Part shown: positions 1 to 25,347 of the stretch, one piece after another
How the letters are laid out: every line of letters starts with the position of its first letter
How positions within the stretch are numbered: the stretch's first letter is position 1
The notes under the pieces: model-generated
Told to the model about the DNA's origin: nothing
Seen by the model: only the letters and a program-made list of their open reading frames with translations
Database searches by the model: none
NCBI RefSeq assembly: GCF_964340395.1
Contig: NC_135558.1
Coordinates: 8,457,501 to 8,495,000 of the forward strand
Direction of reading: 5' to 3'
DNA from: Glandiceps talaboti
Lineage: Eukaryota > Hemichordata > Enteropneusta > Spengelidae
DNA length: 37,500 nt
Program-made: the position numbers and the translations under genes

Positions 1-301
1 GTCTGTCTGTCTGTCTGTCTATATATCTATCTGTATTTCTACCCGTAGTTCTCTTAGTCTCTGTCTCTTCATCTCTCACAGTCACTGGCTCGGTTCCCCT
101 GTCCCTCACTGTCGTTATCTATCTGTGTGTTTATGTATGTATGTATACTATGACTGTATGTATGTATGTATGTATGTATGTATGTATGTATGTATGTATG
201 TATGTATGTATGTATGCATGTGTGTATGTATGTATGTATGTATGTATGTATGTATGTATGTATGTATGTATGTGGCTGTGTGTCTGTGTGTGTGTCTGTC
301 C

Positions 302-344
<43 letters not shown>

Positions 345-481
345 CCTGTCTCTGTCTCTGTCTCTCTCTGTCTATGTCTCTCTCTGTATGCGATAAGTTA
401 TGTTAGAATTGTATTGTAGTTGGATGTCATACTTGTTAAGCTGTTATAATGTTGTTCATCTATTTTTTTCTTGGACTGCAG
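1..481 (+). repeat. Intron 4 of copy A: (GTCT)n and (TGTA)n microsatellites
   Basis: (GTCT)n at 1-20, (TGTA)n from about 155 to 272 with one interruption near 214, and (GTCT)n at about 293-343, then unique sequence to the exon 5 acceptor (AG 480-481). The cysteine-rich open frames across this stretch are translations of the tetranucleotides, not genes. Confidence 0.9.
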
Positions 482-3199
<2,718 letters not shown>

Positions 3200-3713
3200 T
3201 GATATACATGCTATACTCGGCGCGACGTGAAACCTGCAGGGCAATATTCATTATAGTGAATTTCAGAAAATAAATACAACTGTACTTCATGATAATAATT
3301 GTAGATATAAAAATGTGATGATTAAGTGATTACTGCTAGCAGCTTAGATTTTTGGGAGAAAATAGCACCTCAGTAACTAATGAAGTTCCTTGATGCTACA
3401 TATGCGTATGGCCATGGACATTTCTTACATGGTTTTATGGGATAAGTCTGTGTTATGACATCACGTGTCATTTACCACAATCTCGTTGTCTTATGAATCT
3501 TTATTTTATGACCAAAATATTCTTCATGTGACTTCATTGTACATTTTTATATAGCGTCGTGCTTTTGTGATAAAGATGGAAACCTCACTAGCTGCTTCTC
3601 ATTTATTCTTTGTAGTACCCTAGCAACCTTATGTGTATATATATATATGTGTATATAACTTGGTGAGTATCAATCTGCTAAGACAGTGCTCTATACCGCA
3701 GTGGCAGAGCGTA
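3200..3713 (+). other. 3' flank of copy A before the Penelope-like element
   Basis: Contains the copy A 3' UTR, then AT-rich unique sequence, and a short TA-rich tract near 3636-3655. The last 60 nt or so (around 3660-3713) may already belong to the retroelement, but I could not place its true left end or a target-site duplication. Confidence 0.6.
3269..3274 (+). terminator. Polyadenylation signal AATAAA of copy A
   Basis: Perfect AATAAA 70 nt after the copy A stop codon, a normal position for a short 3' UTR. No other AATAAA was noticed before the palindrome at 3714. Confidence 0.6.
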
Positions 3714-3859
3714 ATAGTTTTGGTAGTACTGGAACTCTTTCTTGGTTGTTACTCGGAGTTTCACGCATAGTGCGATCATCTGACAATTGTCTGATGATCG
3801 CACTATGCGTGAAACTCCGAGTAACAACCAAGAAAGAGTTCCAGTACTACCAAAACTAT
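3714..3859. repeat. 146-bp near-perfect palindrome (inverted PLE terminal repeats)
   Basis: The arms are mirror images about the point between 3786 and 3787. For example ATAGTTTTGG at 3714 pairs with CCAAAACTAT ending at 3859. Reading pair by pair, only one mismatch was found, T3781 opposite T3792. The right arm is repeated in direct orientation at 5022-5092 on the other side of the retroelement open frame. Inverted or tandem arrangements of terminal repeats (pLTRs) are characteristic of Penelope-like elements. The right arm contains a hammerhead motif. Confidence 0.9.
3787..3827 (+). ncRNA. Type I hammerhead ribozyme motif, left copy
   Basis: The core is CTGATGA (3791-3797) followed by GAAA (3811-3814). 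Stem II is CGCA 3799-3802 with TGCG 3806-3809, loop CTA. Stem III is ACT 3814-3816 with AGT 3820-3822, loop CCG. Stem I is TTGT 3787-3790 with ACAA 3824-3827. The cleavage triplet is GTA, cutting after A3823. The very short stem III fits the hammerheads known in PLE terminal repeats. One departure: positions 10.1/11.1 (T3798, T3810) are U-U rather than the usual G-C, so activity may be weak. Identified by eye; not folded computationally. Confidence 0.75.
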
Positions 3860-3872
3860 ATATATATATATA

Positions 3873-4817
3873 TTTCTAGACATAACGCTCAACCTCAACA
3901 ACGGTAAATATTACCCTTACAGGAAACCCAACGACAACCCCATGTACATACACACGCAGTCTAACCACCCACCCAGCATCATCAAGAACATATCGTCAGC
4001 CATCGGCCGTAGAATTTCCGACATATCATCCGACGAACACATCTTCAACCAGGCAGCCCCACTGTACCAAAATGCACTAAAAACCAGCGGCCACAAAGAG
4101 AACATCACGTACACCAGCACCCCGACGCAGAAAAACAAGAAAAACAGAAATAGAAACACCATCTGGTTTAACCCACCATACAGCAAAAATGTAGCCACCA
4201 ATGTAGGCAAACGATTCCTCAACCTAATCACAAAACATTTCCCAACAGACTCTAAGTTACACAAAATATTCAACAGAAACAATGTCAAAGTCAGTTATAG
4301 CTGCATGCCAAACATGGCTACCATAATCAAAGCGCATAACGCCACCATCTCCAACAGCGAAACTAAACCCACTCAAAAACCCTGTAATTGCAGACAGAAA
4401 GACACCTGCCCTCTGAACGGCGAATGCCAAACGGAAAACATCGTATACCAAGCCACCGTCCACGGAAAACAAACAAAAGTATATATCGGTCTAACAGAGA
4501 ACAACTTCAAACAGAGATACGCCAACCACAAACAGTCATTCAAACATGAAAAACACGAAAACAGCACAGAACTATCAAAACACATTTGGAAACTGAAAAG
4601 AAACAATGAGCCTTTTTCCGTATCCTGGTCCATCAACAAGAAAGCCCAAGCATACACCAATAAAACAAAACGATGCAACCTGTGTTTAACCGAAAAACTA
4701 ACTATTATTAAAGCAGACAAAAGCTCCACACTAAACAAAAGAACTGAGTTGATATCCAAATGCCGACACGAGAATAAGTTTTATTTGTCCAACTTCAATA
4801 GAGCATCTATCACCTAA
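3873..4817 (+). pseudogene. Penelope-like element, C-terminal RT tail with GIY-YIG endonuclease (5'-truncated)
   Basis: An open frame of 314 codons plus TAA begins directly after a TA run. Its first residues, FLDITLNLNNGKYYPYRKPN, match the post-catalytic segment of PLE reverse transcriptases. The catalytic RT motifs lie upstream and are absent, so the copy is 5'-truncated. Next come SNHPPSIIKNI, WFNPPYSKNV and YSCMPNM, a cysteine cluster (CNCRQKDTCPLNGEC) and the GIY-YIG core (IVYQATV, then KVYIGLTENNFKQRY and NHKQSF), which in PLEs nicks target DNA. Codons are rich in AAC and ACC, unlike the A/T-ending codons of the esterases. No stop or frameshift interrupts the surviving part, suggesting recent insertion. 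It lies on the same strand as the esterases, between copies A and B. An autonomous function is unlikely without the RT domain. Confidence 0.88.
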
Positions 4818-5020
4818 ACTATTAAACCCGTTAGCTAACGGAACATCAAAGCCCAACATGGAACAACCCGCCAACACTTACTTGTCCGCACCCAATAACC
4901 CACACAATAACAACCAACACCTCCACACATACAACACCTACCCACCAACACAGACAATAGTGATGGTATTTCTATTGTCTACACTCTATATATACAGCAC
5001 ACCCAGAGAGTAGGCCTCAG
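4818..5020 (+). other. PLE 3' untranslated segment with two perfect hairpins
   Basis: C- and A-rich sequence between the PLE stop codon and its right terminal repeat. It holds the 14-bp palindrome CCGTTAGCTAACGG (4828-4841) and a hairpin AGACAATAG (4952-4960) with CTATTGTCT (4972-4980). Such structures could be recognised by the element's own reverse transcriptase; that is inference. Confidence 0.6.
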
Positions 5021-5021
5021 A

Positions 5022-5333
<312 letters not shown>

Positions 5334-5337
5334 CATG

Positions 5338-5709
5338 CAAAGACGTGCGGCACGTTTCATCAATAATGACTAAAGAAGGGAAAGCAGCGTCACCACCATG
5401 TTAAAGGAACTTAAATGGAAACCACTATCAGAGCGAAGAAGAGAACAACGACTTCAGGTCATGTTTAGAATCACAAATGACCTAGTTGCAATCCTTGCTG
5501 AAACCCATGTTAAATTCAACCCTCGTAAACCCAGGAAACCACATTCAAAAACTTTACTTATACAAACATGTAAAACAGGCACTTTCAAACATTCCTTCAT
5601 CCCACGAACTATTATTGACTGGAATCACTTACCTGATAGCATTGTAACTTGCACAAATTTAGATCAATCCATATCTGGTTTATCAGAAATACCAACTCAT
5701 TATGACTAG
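5338..5709 (+). pseudogene. CR1/L2-like non-LTR retrotransposon, 3' fragment of the reverse transcriptase ORF
   Basis: The frame opens abruptly after the (GT)n tract as [10 protein letters not shown]. It then has a TAA stop (5371-5373) where relatives usually have an aromatic residue (F or Y), followed by RRESSVTTMLKELKWKPLSE, later VMFRITNDLVAI, SFIPRTIIDWNHLPDSIV and a stop at 5707-5709. The order of an SSVT-ML-L-W block, an RR-R-Q-RL block and an FPRT-WN-LP block is the conserved C-terminal tail of CR1/L2/Jockey-group reverse transcriptases. Everything upstream is missing, as expected of 5'-truncated LINE copies. The CR1 versus L2 assignment is not certain. Confidence 0.8.
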
Positions 5710-5849
5710 AGACTGCGTACCTGTAGGATTACTGCTCAATATTTGAGTTACTCTGCAGTATTATACAGATACAGATACAGATACAGATGCATGCATGGAT
5801 ACATGCGTATATGTATGATACAGCTACAGATGCATGCATGCATATATGC

Positions 5850-5880
<31 letters not shown>

Positions 5881-6375
5881 TGTATGTATGTATGTATGTA
5901 TGTATGTATGTATTGTTGTGTCGGTTTATTGGACTTTGCCTAAAATGGGAATAACTATTACCCCCATTGGTTCTGCGTTGTTCATTTTGTGTCCACGTAT
6001 TGGTTTTCCAAATTGTGGAATACTGTCATTTAGTATTCTACAAAAGGTGTGATATACCGAAGTAATATTCTGAAGTCCTTGGTTAAAATCCTACAGTAGT
6101 AGAGCCCATTGATTTTGTAATTTGATGGATATATTATTCAGTCGTGTATTTCAATTTCACTTTTGGGTTATTCCTAGAGTAGACTTACATGAAACCATGG
6201 CGACCCCCCTCCCCGATTGAACCACACACATTAACAATACAGATCTTTCTCAAACAGGACAACAACATCTTTGTATGTTTAAGTAATGCTTACATGTATG
6301 TTGTCATTACAGCCGACGGCATACATGTACATGTGCTATTAGTGTACTGAGGTCAAAGGTAACATAGGAGTGAAC
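5710..6375 (+). other. LINE tail, (TATG)n repeat and 5' flank of copy B
   Basis: The LINE 3' tail ends in (ATACAG)n at about 5763-5786, like the simple-repeat tails of CR1-type elements. A (TATG)n tract follows at about 5847-5912. The remainder to the ATG is unique. The last 25 nt or so (TGTACTGAGGTCAAAGGTAA) are nearly the same before copy C, but sequence further up diverges, so the two genes share only a very short proximal leader. Confidence 0.7.
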
Positions 6376-13195
<6,820 letters not shown>

Positions 13196-13488
13196 AGACA
13201 TAAAAGTCTACTTCATTGAGTAACATGAAGCCACCGGATGGTTCTCACTGACTTTAAACCAACACATCCACTCTGATTTCATGATTTAAGTAATTATGCT
13301 ACATATCTTACAATGGCACGATGCAAACTGAACATAATTTGGTACATGCATTGGTGATAACAAAAGTCCATGTACCATATAAAATTTGATGATGTACAGC
13401 TTTTAGTTTTAATGACTCATTTACAAAAGTAATGATTTTCAGTAATTAGGCTATATCTTCAAAATGCACACTAATGTAATTGATGATG
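13196..13488 (+). other. 3' flank of copy B with a copy of the 3'-flank repeat unit
   Basis: The first 140 nt resemble the 3' UTR of copy C. From about 13340 the sequence matches the degenerate unit that is tandemly arrayed downstream of copy C (for example TTTTCAGTAATTAGGCTATA). No AATAAA was found here before the inserted element. Confidence 0.6.
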
Positions 13489-14614
13489 CACTAGCACTGC
13501 GGTCGAGGACGCGCCCTCTGTGTCCGAGATACTTCTGTCCGTGTTTTTTGTAAGCTTATGAGCGCAAGGTGAAAAATCGCTCTGGGTCAGTTCGGCATCG
13601 TCTTTCCTAATTTTGCCAGCTGAGAAAATAGTTTTTGAGGAGCAAACATTCCATATTACAATTTTTGATATCTATCCAAACATATGATATTTTTCTATTC
13701 ACATTTTCATAAAATTTTGGGCTGATTTTTTGAGTCGTGGATCCATGGAAATTACGGTAGCACAGGTCATGGCATGCACAGGTCATATCTAGTATGGCAC
13801 AATAACATTGTGGTTTCTCGATTTTGCGATAGAAATTTAAAAAATCAAAACCATACGATTTTAGAACAGATTCAAACGACTTAAAATCTTTAAATTTTAT
13901 TGCTAGTAACACAAAGATAAACATTTTGAACCAAGCAATTGTAGGGGTCTGAACTTGATATTGAAATCTGAATACTACTATTACTAGTTCAGATTTCCCA
14001 TAGAAAAATAATGGCCGCGTTGATTATATGACTACGAAACTTTGCTCAGGTTCATTTTTTTTTCAAATGCGCACTAATCTGTCTGAAAATTCGTAAATAG
14101 AGACTGAAGGGATTTTGTAAAAATCTGTTCGTTTTAAATTTTGAAATTTGTGTTTCCTTTCTGAAGAATTATGTAGTATCGCTGACTAATGTAGACAAAA
14201 ATACACACAAGACAGAAAAACCATGTCATATCATGATAAACCGGCACATTTTACCATGTAAACCTACATAAATATGGACCTCTAACGTCATTATTCTGTG
14301 AGTGTTACACGTAATGACTTAGCATTTACTTCCGCAAAAAATAATCTTTAATTTTATCAAACCTCCGTGGCGAATAAAGCTAGAATTTCGAAATATCACG
14401 TAAATCTCAACCCAAAAAATAATGTTATCAAAAGGTCAGTGGTGTGTTTTACGTACGCTCACCACGTGGTCAGTGCACTCGACTCCATGTCGGAAAATCG
14501 ATAATCTTTTCACTAGACTTTGCAACATTGTATAATCAAATATTGCTGCCCTAAACGCTTTGCGCATTTACAGGACAAAAACGACCCACGCTGGACCCCA
14601 GTGCAGTGCTAGTG
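13489..14614. mobile_element. CACTA-like non-autonomous DNA transposon (1,126 bp)
   Basis: Starts CACTAGCACTGC (13489-13500) and ends with the exact inverse GCAGTGCTAGTG (14603-14614). It is flanked by ATG on both sides (13486-13488 and 14615-14617), a possible 3-bp target duplication. CACTA termini with a 3-bp duplication are the hallmark of the EnSpm/CACTA group. The terminal inverted repeat becomes imperfect after 12 bp. No transposase reading frame is visible; the longest open frame inside has no recognisable motif. It splits the repeat unit at 13340-13488 / 14615-14700, which supports insertion. Confidence 0.65.
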
Positions 14615-14683
14615 ATGCTTTTTACTTGCAATGACTCATTTGCATAGTTAGGCTATATCTTGCACATGTACTTTTCAGTGTTC

Positions 14684-14689
14684 AATAAA
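14684..14689 (+). terminator. Possible polyadenylation signal of copy B
   Basis: AATAAA about 1.5 kb after the copy B stop codon, beyond the CACTA-like element. An AATAAA inside the element (near 14373) is an alternative. If the distal one is used, the element lies inside the 3' UTR. Confidence 0.3.
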
Positions 14690-15000
14690 ATTTGTTACCT
14701 TCAAACACAATCGCATATGTTCTGTTTCATTCCAAAATTACTGTGTGTAATACCCGGGTGTTGTAGTAGGAATGGAAATCTAAAGAATTTGCCCTTATAA
14801 GGCACGGTCTTAGACTTTTCCTTATACGGAGCATTGGAGGTGTGTTACCTGGTCTTACCTCATTGGTTGATTTGCATGCATGTGATCTATGGGGTGGAAT
14901 CGGAACGTGGGGTGTATATCTATATACACTGAATCATGACGTCATTGCAGATTCGTGTGTACTGTACTGATGTCAAAGGTAACATTTGTATTACGCTGAC
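14690..15000 (+). promoter_or_regulatory. 5' flank of copy C with CArG, CCAAT, CRE and TATA-like words
   Basis: Within 210 nt of the ATG are a perfect CArG box CCTTATAAGG (14793-14802), an inverted CCAAT box ATTGG followed by ATTTGCAT (near 14862-14875), a TATA-like TATATCTATATACA (near 14914) and a perfect CRE palindrome TGACGTCA (14937-14944). None is in the same place before copy B. GTCATTGCAG at 14941-14950 resembles a splice acceptor also seen before B (GTCATTACAG), so a 5'-UTR intron is possible and would make these words intronic. Confidence 0.35.
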
Positions 15001-21717
<6,717 letters not shown>

Positions 21718-21998
21718 GGATATGAAAAGTCTACTCGAAGTGTGACGTGAAACACATGGAAGTATAACCGAACCCGTCAAACCATCAGATGGTTCCCGCT
21801 GACATGGCATGAAGATAAAATCATGTTTTTTGTTTGTTTTTTTGTTTGTTTTTTATTATTGACAGTAGTCATTAACACATGTTTTATAGTATTGTTTGTA
21901 GATGTCTTGCCTTTCCATTGCTACCATACTGAACCTTTGGAAGACTTCATTTTTTACTATACCATGTACTTTTCAACACATATTAAAACATGCTTTGT

Positions 21999-22004
21999 AA
22001 TAAA
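21999..22004 (+). terminator. Polyadenylation signal AATAAA of copy C
   Basis: AATAAA 282 nt after the stop codon and just before the (GTCT)n tract, a plausible end for the transcript. Confidence 0.55.
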
Positions 22005-22059
22005 GAACACATGAATTTCCAGGCTCCATGTTTTACCATAACGTTATACCCACTGCCTG

Positions 22060-22065
22060 CCTGCC

Positions 22066-22149
<84 letters not shown>

Positions 22150-22170
22150 AGTGTGTCCGTTTGTCCGTCC

Positions 22171-22206
<36 letters not shown>
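22060..22206. repeat. (GTCT)n microsatellite 3' of copy C
   Basis: About 145 nt of GTCT units with one imperfect break (CAGTGTGTCCGTTTGTCC near 22149). Long open frames in three frames are artefacts of the repeat. Confidence 0.93.
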
Positions 22207-22689
22207 GGTTTTTATTTTATTTGACCATATAGACCCTACACGAAACACAAATTGTGTAGGGTGTATGATTTGATACTGGTTTTCATACCTTTACTATTCT
22301 TGACTTCCTCGTTATTGACAAGTTGTGTCCTTTCTGAGATCTTCCATTCAGTTTCCTCTATAGACATAGACCCATCACTTGGTGGAGGGTCTATCATATA
22401 TATGACAACACTTCACACATTATCATTACCAAGGTATGAGTTTCACTCGCAGTTTACATATCATCTTATTCTCTGAGAGATCATCATACCAAATAAACAT
22501 GATTATCCACACTATACCTCTGAAACCAGTATGCGAAACAGAATCAAATCAAATGATCGCTTCACCCTGTGGTTATGTATAAAATAATTGTTTGCCATCA
22601 TAACAGTGGGCTGTATAAAACACAGTCACTGGTGGCGCTGTACAAGTGCTACTGTCCCTGGGTTAGTTCAGACACTGTGGCAAGCAGAA
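22207..22689. other. Intergenic sequence with two short inverted repeats
   Basis: ACCCTACAC facing GTGTAGGGT (about 22232-22262) and AGACCCATCA facing GGAGGGTCT (about 22368-22392). No gene recognised. Confidence 0.5.
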
Positions 22690-23370
22690 AACATTATATT
22701 TGTACCTTACAGCTAATGAATACTTTGCATAATTAATTATTTTTGGTAATTGGATATATCTGAAGAATGCATACTTCAAATTCAATATAATTAATTTTAG
22801 TACATACGTTAACCATAAGAAAACACACGTCTTGTAAAGCTTGTTGATGTACCTTTCACTGTTAATGAATAATTTGCGTAATTAACGATCCTTAGGCTAT
22901 CTTACGACTACATACATCAATTTCAATACAATTCAGTACGTACATTAACCATAACAGAGTGCATATATGCTATAAAAGTTGTTTATTTCGCTTGAAGATT
23001 TAGCGAATAATTTGCATAATTAATTATTTTAGGTAAATACTTCAATGTCAATACAATTTGCTTCATACATTAAACATAACAAAGTTTATACGCCCTATAA
23101 AATTTGTTTGATATAGCTTACAGTTTTAATGTAAAAAATTGCATAATTAATAATTTTAGGTAACCAGGCTGTACAGTTTCTTAAAAATGTAAGCTTCAAA
23201 TTTCGTATAATATGGCACATATATCAACCATAATAATACGCACCTGTCCTATGAAGTTTGTTGCTACAACTTTTACCTTTATTGTGTATTTTGAATTAAT
23301 GATATTCAGTAATTAAGCAGTATCATGCACTCTTCAAATTTCGTATAATTTGGCACATACATTAACCTAA
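22690..23370. repeat. Degenerate tandem array, unit about 127-152 bp, about five copies
   Basis: The anchor word TTTGCATAATTAATTATTTT recurs in variant form with its TGCAT-like core at about 22726, 22875, 23013, 23140 and 23292 (spacings 149, 138, 127, 152). Each is followed by a CTTCAAATTTC-type word, then CATACATTAACCATAA, then TATAAAATTTGTT. The same unit occurs once 3' of copy B. Non-coding; origin unknown. Confidence 0.75.
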
Positions 23371-24349
23371 GAACTTGAAGTACGCTTGTCCAAAAACAAA
23401 GCCTGTTACCATTATCATAGTTTTTTTACGTGCCAGTGGTGTGCAATGGTATCGCAAATAAAATATCGCCCTCTAGCGACAAATTATGCTAACAATGAAA
23501 ACAGCGTTTTCGTGATCGCAATACTCTGTACTGTATATGTGCAAGTCCCTTTCTTTTTATTGTATCAGTATATACAGACAAAATCTAGGGATGGACGTTA
23601 TATCTGTTTCACTATGCTAAAAGTGTTTTTCCTTTGTTTTTGAAATAACTTCGTTTCAAGTTGTTGTTTTTGCCTATTTTAGAGGGGGAGTAGTTTTCAT
23701 TTAACTATCAAAATGTGCTTTGTTGAACTCCTCCTTACTCTTCATTGTTCGTTGCAATGTTTACCTCTTAGAATGATAAACACTGTCTGACCTAGCTGGC
23801 CTAGTCCTGTTTGCAGACGGTGCACGGGGACAATTGTCAGAATCGAGTCCCGGATTACTCCGTATGCAAGCAGGACTATGTCTGACCATTTTATAAATGT
23901 CTGACTTTGTCGGGCTTCTTGAACAATACGTATTCCCACTCCCACAATTCTCTTCTATCCATAGAGTATCCCCCCCCCCCCCACACACACACTGATGATA
24001 GCGAGACATCTGAACTTTTTTTGTCACTATACTATAAAAGTTTTGTATAAAGAAAGTGGGTCAGCCCAGTAACCTTTGACCTAGTATTATCTAAGCAACG
24101 GGCCAAACCATATAAACAGTTAGGTAATATTCATCCGCAATATTTGTGCCAGAATATCATTTTGATCACTGGTAGATATTTCGATATTTCGACCTCTAGG
24201 TATTCTGATATGGTCAAAAATATTTTACAGGCTTCGAAAAAATGTTATATTTTGCAGAATTACTGTCTATGTGCGAACTACTTTTTTTTATATGTCGGAA
24301 TGCTACAGTTGTAGTACACCCAATTTAACTGGTAGACAAATGACATCGT
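23371..24349. other. Intergenic sequence and upstream region of gene D
   Basis: No gene recognised. A run of C (about 23971-23982) followed by CACACACA is the only simple repeat. The part from about 24000 on is the presumptive promoter region of gene D; no convincing TATA box was seen. Confidence 0.5.
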
Positions 24350-24383
24350 CAAAATGGCGACGAAGCTAGAAGTTTCACTGTAA
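24350..24383 (+). promoter_or_regulatory. YY1-like initiator word overlapping a 9-codon upstream ORF of gene D
   Basis: CAAAATGGCGAC (24350-24361) matches the AANATGGCG motif often found just after transcription starts. Its ATG opens a short upstream frame, MATKLEVSL, ending in TAA at 24381-24383, 54 nt before the first gene D ATG. Whether it is in the transcript is not known. Confidence 0.4.
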
Positions 24384-24437
24384 CTTTTTTTGAAATGGAA
24401 TATGAATGTAATGTGAATAAGTGATATTTTTGAGCAA

Positions 24438-25115
24438 ATGATGATCATGGAGAAAGTAGACAGCGGTTCCCCCACTGCAAAACCTCCAAATGTTCGGTGG
24501 CGGGACCAAACGTTGGCGGGTAGTGACCGTAACGGCTTCTTACCACAACAAGTTGACTTGCCGAGACTGTATCGTGAAGACTCTAAAATGAGTGACCCAG
24601 CCGCAGAGGTTGAAATACGACTGCCTCCCGCAAGTGGTAAAGGTAATAAGCGACCAGAAGGAATACCAGAAAATGTCTTCGTTACTCCAGTCGTACACAG
24701 AGAGTCTTCCAAAATCCGATCAGCTCTCAGTAGAAGTTCTATTCGATCAAGAGCAAGACCCAGAAAATCCTTCGAAGTAAGTTCCACCGATCATCATAAT
24801 CATTCCTGCAACATAATATAAGTAATGATTTAATTTACAGGGTTGCTTATTTATTACTTTTTGCGAAGTAGTCGCTCAGGTGACAAAAAGGTATTTGAGG
24901 GCAGCGTTAACAAGGCCGAAATACTTCAATATTCTACCGGTGCGGTGGTAGACTTTGTAATTAAAGTCTGAGTAGGTGTAAACGTGGTCCAAATAAGTGC
25001 ATAATACTGGTTACTGGGATAAACATGAGGATCCATGCATGGCAGGAACTCCTGTGTACCTGACGTGTTCGTGTAGGGTCTGTGGTTCAATAATTCTACA
25101 TCATGCATCCAGTAC

Positions 25116-25172
<57 letters not shown>

Positions 25173-25308
25173 ATGCACACACATACAATGTATATATATA
25201 CACACATACATACATACATACATACATACATACATACATGTACATACACACATACATACATACATACATACATACATACATACATACATACATACATACA
25301 TACATACA

Positions 25309-25347
<39 letters not shown>

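Noticed and set aside
125-419. Three cysteine-rich open frames
   Set aside because: They translate (TGTA)n and (GTCT)n repeats in different frames; no splice or start support.
3714-3790. Active minus-strand hammerhead in the left palindrome arm
   Set aside because: The core reads CAGATGA, with invariant U4 replaced, so activity is not expected.
4373-4759. Minus-strand open frames under the PLE
   Set aside because: Hydrophobic mirror frames of the well-supported GIY-YIG coding strand.
22028-22273. Cys/Leu/Ser/Val-rich open frames and their Asp/Arg/Gln/Thr-rich mirror
   Set aside because: Pure (GTCT)n translation on both strands.
23742-24027. Overlapping minus-strand frames of 67 and 88 residues
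   Set aside because: No family motif, no splice signals and poly-glycine from a C run; treated as chance.
24278-24787. 169-residue minus-strand frame
   Set aside because: Overlaps gene D exon 1 in antisense; exon 1 has a consensus donor and fits the downstream phases.
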